Source: an uncultured Clostridia bacterium (GTDB taxonomy: Bacteria > Bacillota > Clostridia > Oscillospirales > CAG-272). Taken from it: 33,241 nt of DNA. Position 1 is the stretch's first letter, and each line of letters begins with the position of its first letter. The position numbers and the translations under genes are program-made. The stretch spans positions 1 through 33,241 of the forward strand of contig CALWTU010000088.1 of the NCBI GenBank assembly GCA_944384515.1, written 5' to 3'. Positions 31,226 through 33,241 of the stretch are shown here, in pieces. The notes under the pieces are model-generated. The model saw nothing but the letters and a program-made list of their open reading frames with translations. It did no database searches and was not told the DNA's origin.

Positions 31226-32956
31226 TTAAACTTCCGTCATCTTTTTAGCGTCTTTTGCGTACTCGGCATTTTTCTTATCAAGCAACTCTTTTGTATCGGC
31301 ATGACTGAGAACATATATTTTGATTTTAGGCTCAGTTCCCGACGGACGAATTATAACCTTGTCACCGTTTTCAAGAGTATAGTAAAGAACATCGGATGAG
31401 GGCTGATTTGTCGATTTTGTTTCGGAAGTAACAACGTCCTTAACCGTTTTATCAAGATAGTCACCTACAAGGCGCACTTTGCTCTCTCCGATAGATATCG
31501 GAGGATTTTTACGCAGAGTAGTCATTATTCTGCGTCTCTTTTCAATACCGTCAAGACCTTCCATGTAAATATCTATTGTCTGTTCTCCGTAGAAGCCGTA
31601 TGTTTTATAGAGCTTTTCAACTGCGTCAGAAAGTGTCATGCCGAGTTTCTTGTAGTATGCGGTCATCTCAAGTATCATCATCGATGCACCGACAGCATCC
31701 TTATCTCGCGCATAACTTCCGAGCAGATAACCGTAGCTCTCCTCAAAACCAAGCAAAAATCCGTCCTGCTCGCCTCTCTGCTCATAACCCTTGATGGTCT
31801 CTCCGATATATTTGAAACCTGTCAAAACATCATGGAGAACTATTCCCTGCTTCTGAGCAATGCAATATGCCATATCTGTCGACACAATGCTCTTTACTGC
31901 ATACGCATTTTCAGGCAAAGTACCTTGTCTCTTCTTTTCGTTTATAACATAATCAAGAAGCAACGCTCCCATCTGGTTACCGGTAATGGTAGCAAATGAA
32001 CCGTCCTTTGTTCTTGTCATAACGCCCACTCTGTCCGAATCGGGATCTGTCGCTATAACAAGGTCTGAGCCTACCTTGTTTGCAATCTCAATTCCGAGTT
32101 TGAAAACAGCTGCATACTCAGGATTGGGTTTTTCTACAGTCGGGAAATTGCCGTCAGTTATCATCTGCTCGTCAACAGTATATAGGTGCTTAAGCCCAAC
32201 TCTTCTGAACACCTCAGGCACAAGCTTATAGCCTGCTCCGTGAAGAGGAGTATATACAACCTTCAGATCGTCTGCAACTTCTTTTACAATTCCGGCAGAC
32301 ACCGCTGTCGCCAATACCTTCTGAAGATATTTCTCATCAAATGCCTCATCAAGCACAGTAATTAAACCTGTCTTTACACCCTCTTCAAAATCCATTATGT
32401 TATTAAGGTCAAGAACATCGTACTTGCTTCTCTCGTCTGAAACGATTTTTGCCTGCTCGGGGCTGATTTGCGCACCGTCCTCCCAATAAGCCTTGTATCC
32501 GTTATATTCTTTGGGGTTATGGCTTGCGGTTATATTTATACCCGCCATACAGGAAAGTTCCCTTACAGCAAAGGAAAGCTCGGGCGTAGGTCTGATGCCG
32601 TCAAATATATAAGACTTAATGCCCGCTCCCGCAAGAACAGACGCACTGACTTTGGCAAAAAGCTCCGAATTGTTTCTTGAATCATAAGCTATTGCAACTC
32701 CGCGCTCTTCTCCTTTTGCCTCCTTGATTAACGCGGCAATTCCTCTGGTTGTTTGCGCAACGGTAAATCTGTTCATGCATCCGATGCCCATATACATTGT
32801 CGAGCGCAAGCCTGCAGTACCGAAATCCATAGGGCTTGTAAATCTCAAAGCCTTTGCTTCTTCATCGTTTGCAATAGAAACAAGCTCTTCTTTTTCCTTT
32901 TCGGTAAGTGCTGAAGAATTTAACCATCTCTGATATTCATTTGCGTAATTTCCCAT
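31226..32956 (-). CDS. pgcA: Phosphoglucomutase/phosphomannomutase (PgcA type)
   Basis: An alpha-D-phosphohexomutase that interconverts glucose 1- and 6-phosphate, feeding UDP-glucose and cell-envelope sugars. The 576-residue protein shows the catalytic phosphoserine loop [14 protein letters not shown], the metal loop DPDSDRVG, the sugar loop GFEESYGYL and the phosphate-binding loop [10 protein letters not shown]. Length and motifs fit PgcA of Firmicutes. AGGGAG precedes the ATG. A small hairpin (32970-32974 with 32979-32983) lies directly before the Shine-Dalgarno. It heads a run of genes with lepA and hemW. Confidence 0.93.
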   Translation of the reverse strand: MGNYANEYQRWLNSSALTEKEKEELVSIANDEEAKALRFTSPMDFGTAGLRSTMYMGIGCMNRFTVAQTTRGIAALIKEAKGEERGVAIAYDSRNNSELFAKVSASVLAGAGIKSYIFDGIRPTPELSFAVRELSCMAGINITASHNPKEYNGYKAYWEDGAQISPEQAKIVSDERSKYDVLDLNNIMDFEEGVKTGLITVLDEAFDEKYLQKVLATAVSAGIVKEVADDLKVVYTPLHGAGYKLVPEVFRRVGLKHLYTVDEQMITDGNFPTVEKPNPEYAAVFKLGIEIANKVGSDLVIATDPDSDRVGVMTRTKDGSFATITGNQMGALLLDYVINEKKRQGTLPENAYAVKSIVSTDMAYCIAQKQGIVLHDVLTGFKYIGETIKGYEQRGEQDGFLLGFEESYGYLLGSYARDKDAVGASMMILEMTAYYKKLGMTLSDAVEKLYKTYGFYGEQTIDIYMEGLDGIEKRRRIMTTLRKNPPISIGESKVRLVGDYLDKTVKDVVTSETKSTNQPSSDVLYYTLENGDKVIIRPSGTEPKIKIYVLSHADTKELLDKKNAEYAKDAKKMTEV

Positions 32957-33007
32957 ATTACTCCCTTCCGTCGCTTATGCGACAACCAAAATATAATGTA
33001 TTAAAAA

Positions 33008-33214
33008 TTAGTCTTGATTTTTTGCCTCTTGCAGTGCAGTAGCCAACTGATCCGGACATGATGTCTGCTTTGAGCCGCATCTTATTCCTTTAAGTTTGTT
33101 TATAGCCTCGTCAACCGTCAGTCCCTTTACAAGCGCTGCCACTCCCTGTGTGTTGCCCATGCAACCGCCAATATACTGACAGGTACGAAGAGTTGAGTTT
33201 ATTATGCCCAACAA
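33008..33214 (-). CDS. TSCPD-domain protein, 5' end truncated or disrupted
   Basis: The readable part matches TSCPD-domain proteins (about 80 residues): YIGGCMGNTQGVAALVKG, then IRCGSKQTSCPDQLATAL with the name-giving TSCPD and conserved Cys residues. Function of the family is not settled. The N-terminal half, expected to carry a further Cys (G-T-C or G-V-C), is missing: the frame has a TGA at about 33218-33220, and residues before YIGGC do not look like the family. Only TTG codons are available as a start, with no Shine-Dalgarno. The gene is therefore broken, frameshifted, or joined to foreign sequence near 33185. It is followed 51 nt later by pgcA. Confidence 0.7.
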   Translation of the reverse strand: MLGIINSTLRTCQYIGGCMGNTQGVAALVKGLTVDEAINKLKGIRCGSKQTSCPDQLATALQEAKNQD

Positions 33215-33241
33215 TGGTCACCCCACTCGACAAGGCTATCG

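Noticed and set aside
1..33241. CRISPR arrays, insertion sequences, integrases or prophage genes
   Set aside because: I looked for direct repeats, transposase or integrase motifs and attachment-like repeats and saw none; the gene content is chromosomal.

Overview
This window looks like ordinary chromosome of a low-GC Gram-positive bacterium of class Clostridia. The evidence is AT-rich intergenic DNA, strong TTGACA/TATAAT-type promoters with 17-bp spacers, purine-rich Shine-Dalgarno sites, a SAM-I riboswitch on metK, an ylxM-ffh-rpsP-khpA operon, a PPi-type phosphofructokinase, a DUF1292 gene and a 6S RNA. Most genes are on the minus strand. I cannot name the genus.

Layout. 1-1468 (-): start of an unrecognised membrane-anchored protein, a 40-residue membrane peptide and a divergent MreB-like actin. 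1562-5245 (-): recD2 split by a frameshift, then metK behind a SAM-I riboswitch whose P1 3' strand appears displaced. 5269-6321 (+): a divergently transcribed alpha/alpha-toroid-like protein. 6400-8209 (-): PPi-type phosphofructokinase and a very divergent Fe/Mn superoxide dismutase relative. 8285-15219 (-): one tightly packed operon of a TerB-N/TerB-C protein, a BrxD-like (DUF2791) ATPase, an Lhr/BrxHI-like helicase, a class I methyltransferase and Hsp33. 15402-16283 (-): ispE. 16422-17775 (+): rpsF-ssb-rpsR with a structured leader. 17776-19553 (-): a dGTPase-like HD hydrolase and rpsT. 19604-23632 (+): ylxM-ffh-rpsP-khpA, then glpK. 23636-24487 (-): rsmA. 24516-24665 (+): tRNA-Thr(CGU). 24890-27528 (-): a PMCA-type Ca2+ ATPase. 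27612-28274 (-): DUF1292 gene followed by 6S RNA. 28280-33214 (-): hemW, lepA, a phosphoglucomutase and a 5'-truncated TSCPD-domain gene at the window edge.

The most interesting system is the three-gene TerB/BrxD-like/helicase cassette. Two of its three proteins resemble BrxD and BrxHI of type 2 BREX, but the BREX core (PglX methyltransferase, PglZ, BrxC/PglY) is absent and a TerB-domain protein leads the operon. It is followed without a clear break by a methyltransferase and the redox chaperone Hsp33, and then by the SOD-like gene, which suggests a link between DNA processing or defence and oxidative stress. That link is inference from gene order. Most of the rest is housekeeping: translation (S6, S18, S20, S16, Ffh, KhpA, RsmA, LepA), central metabolism (PFK, GlpK, PGM), isoprenoids (IspE), heme (HemW), SAM synthesis and nucleotide pools.
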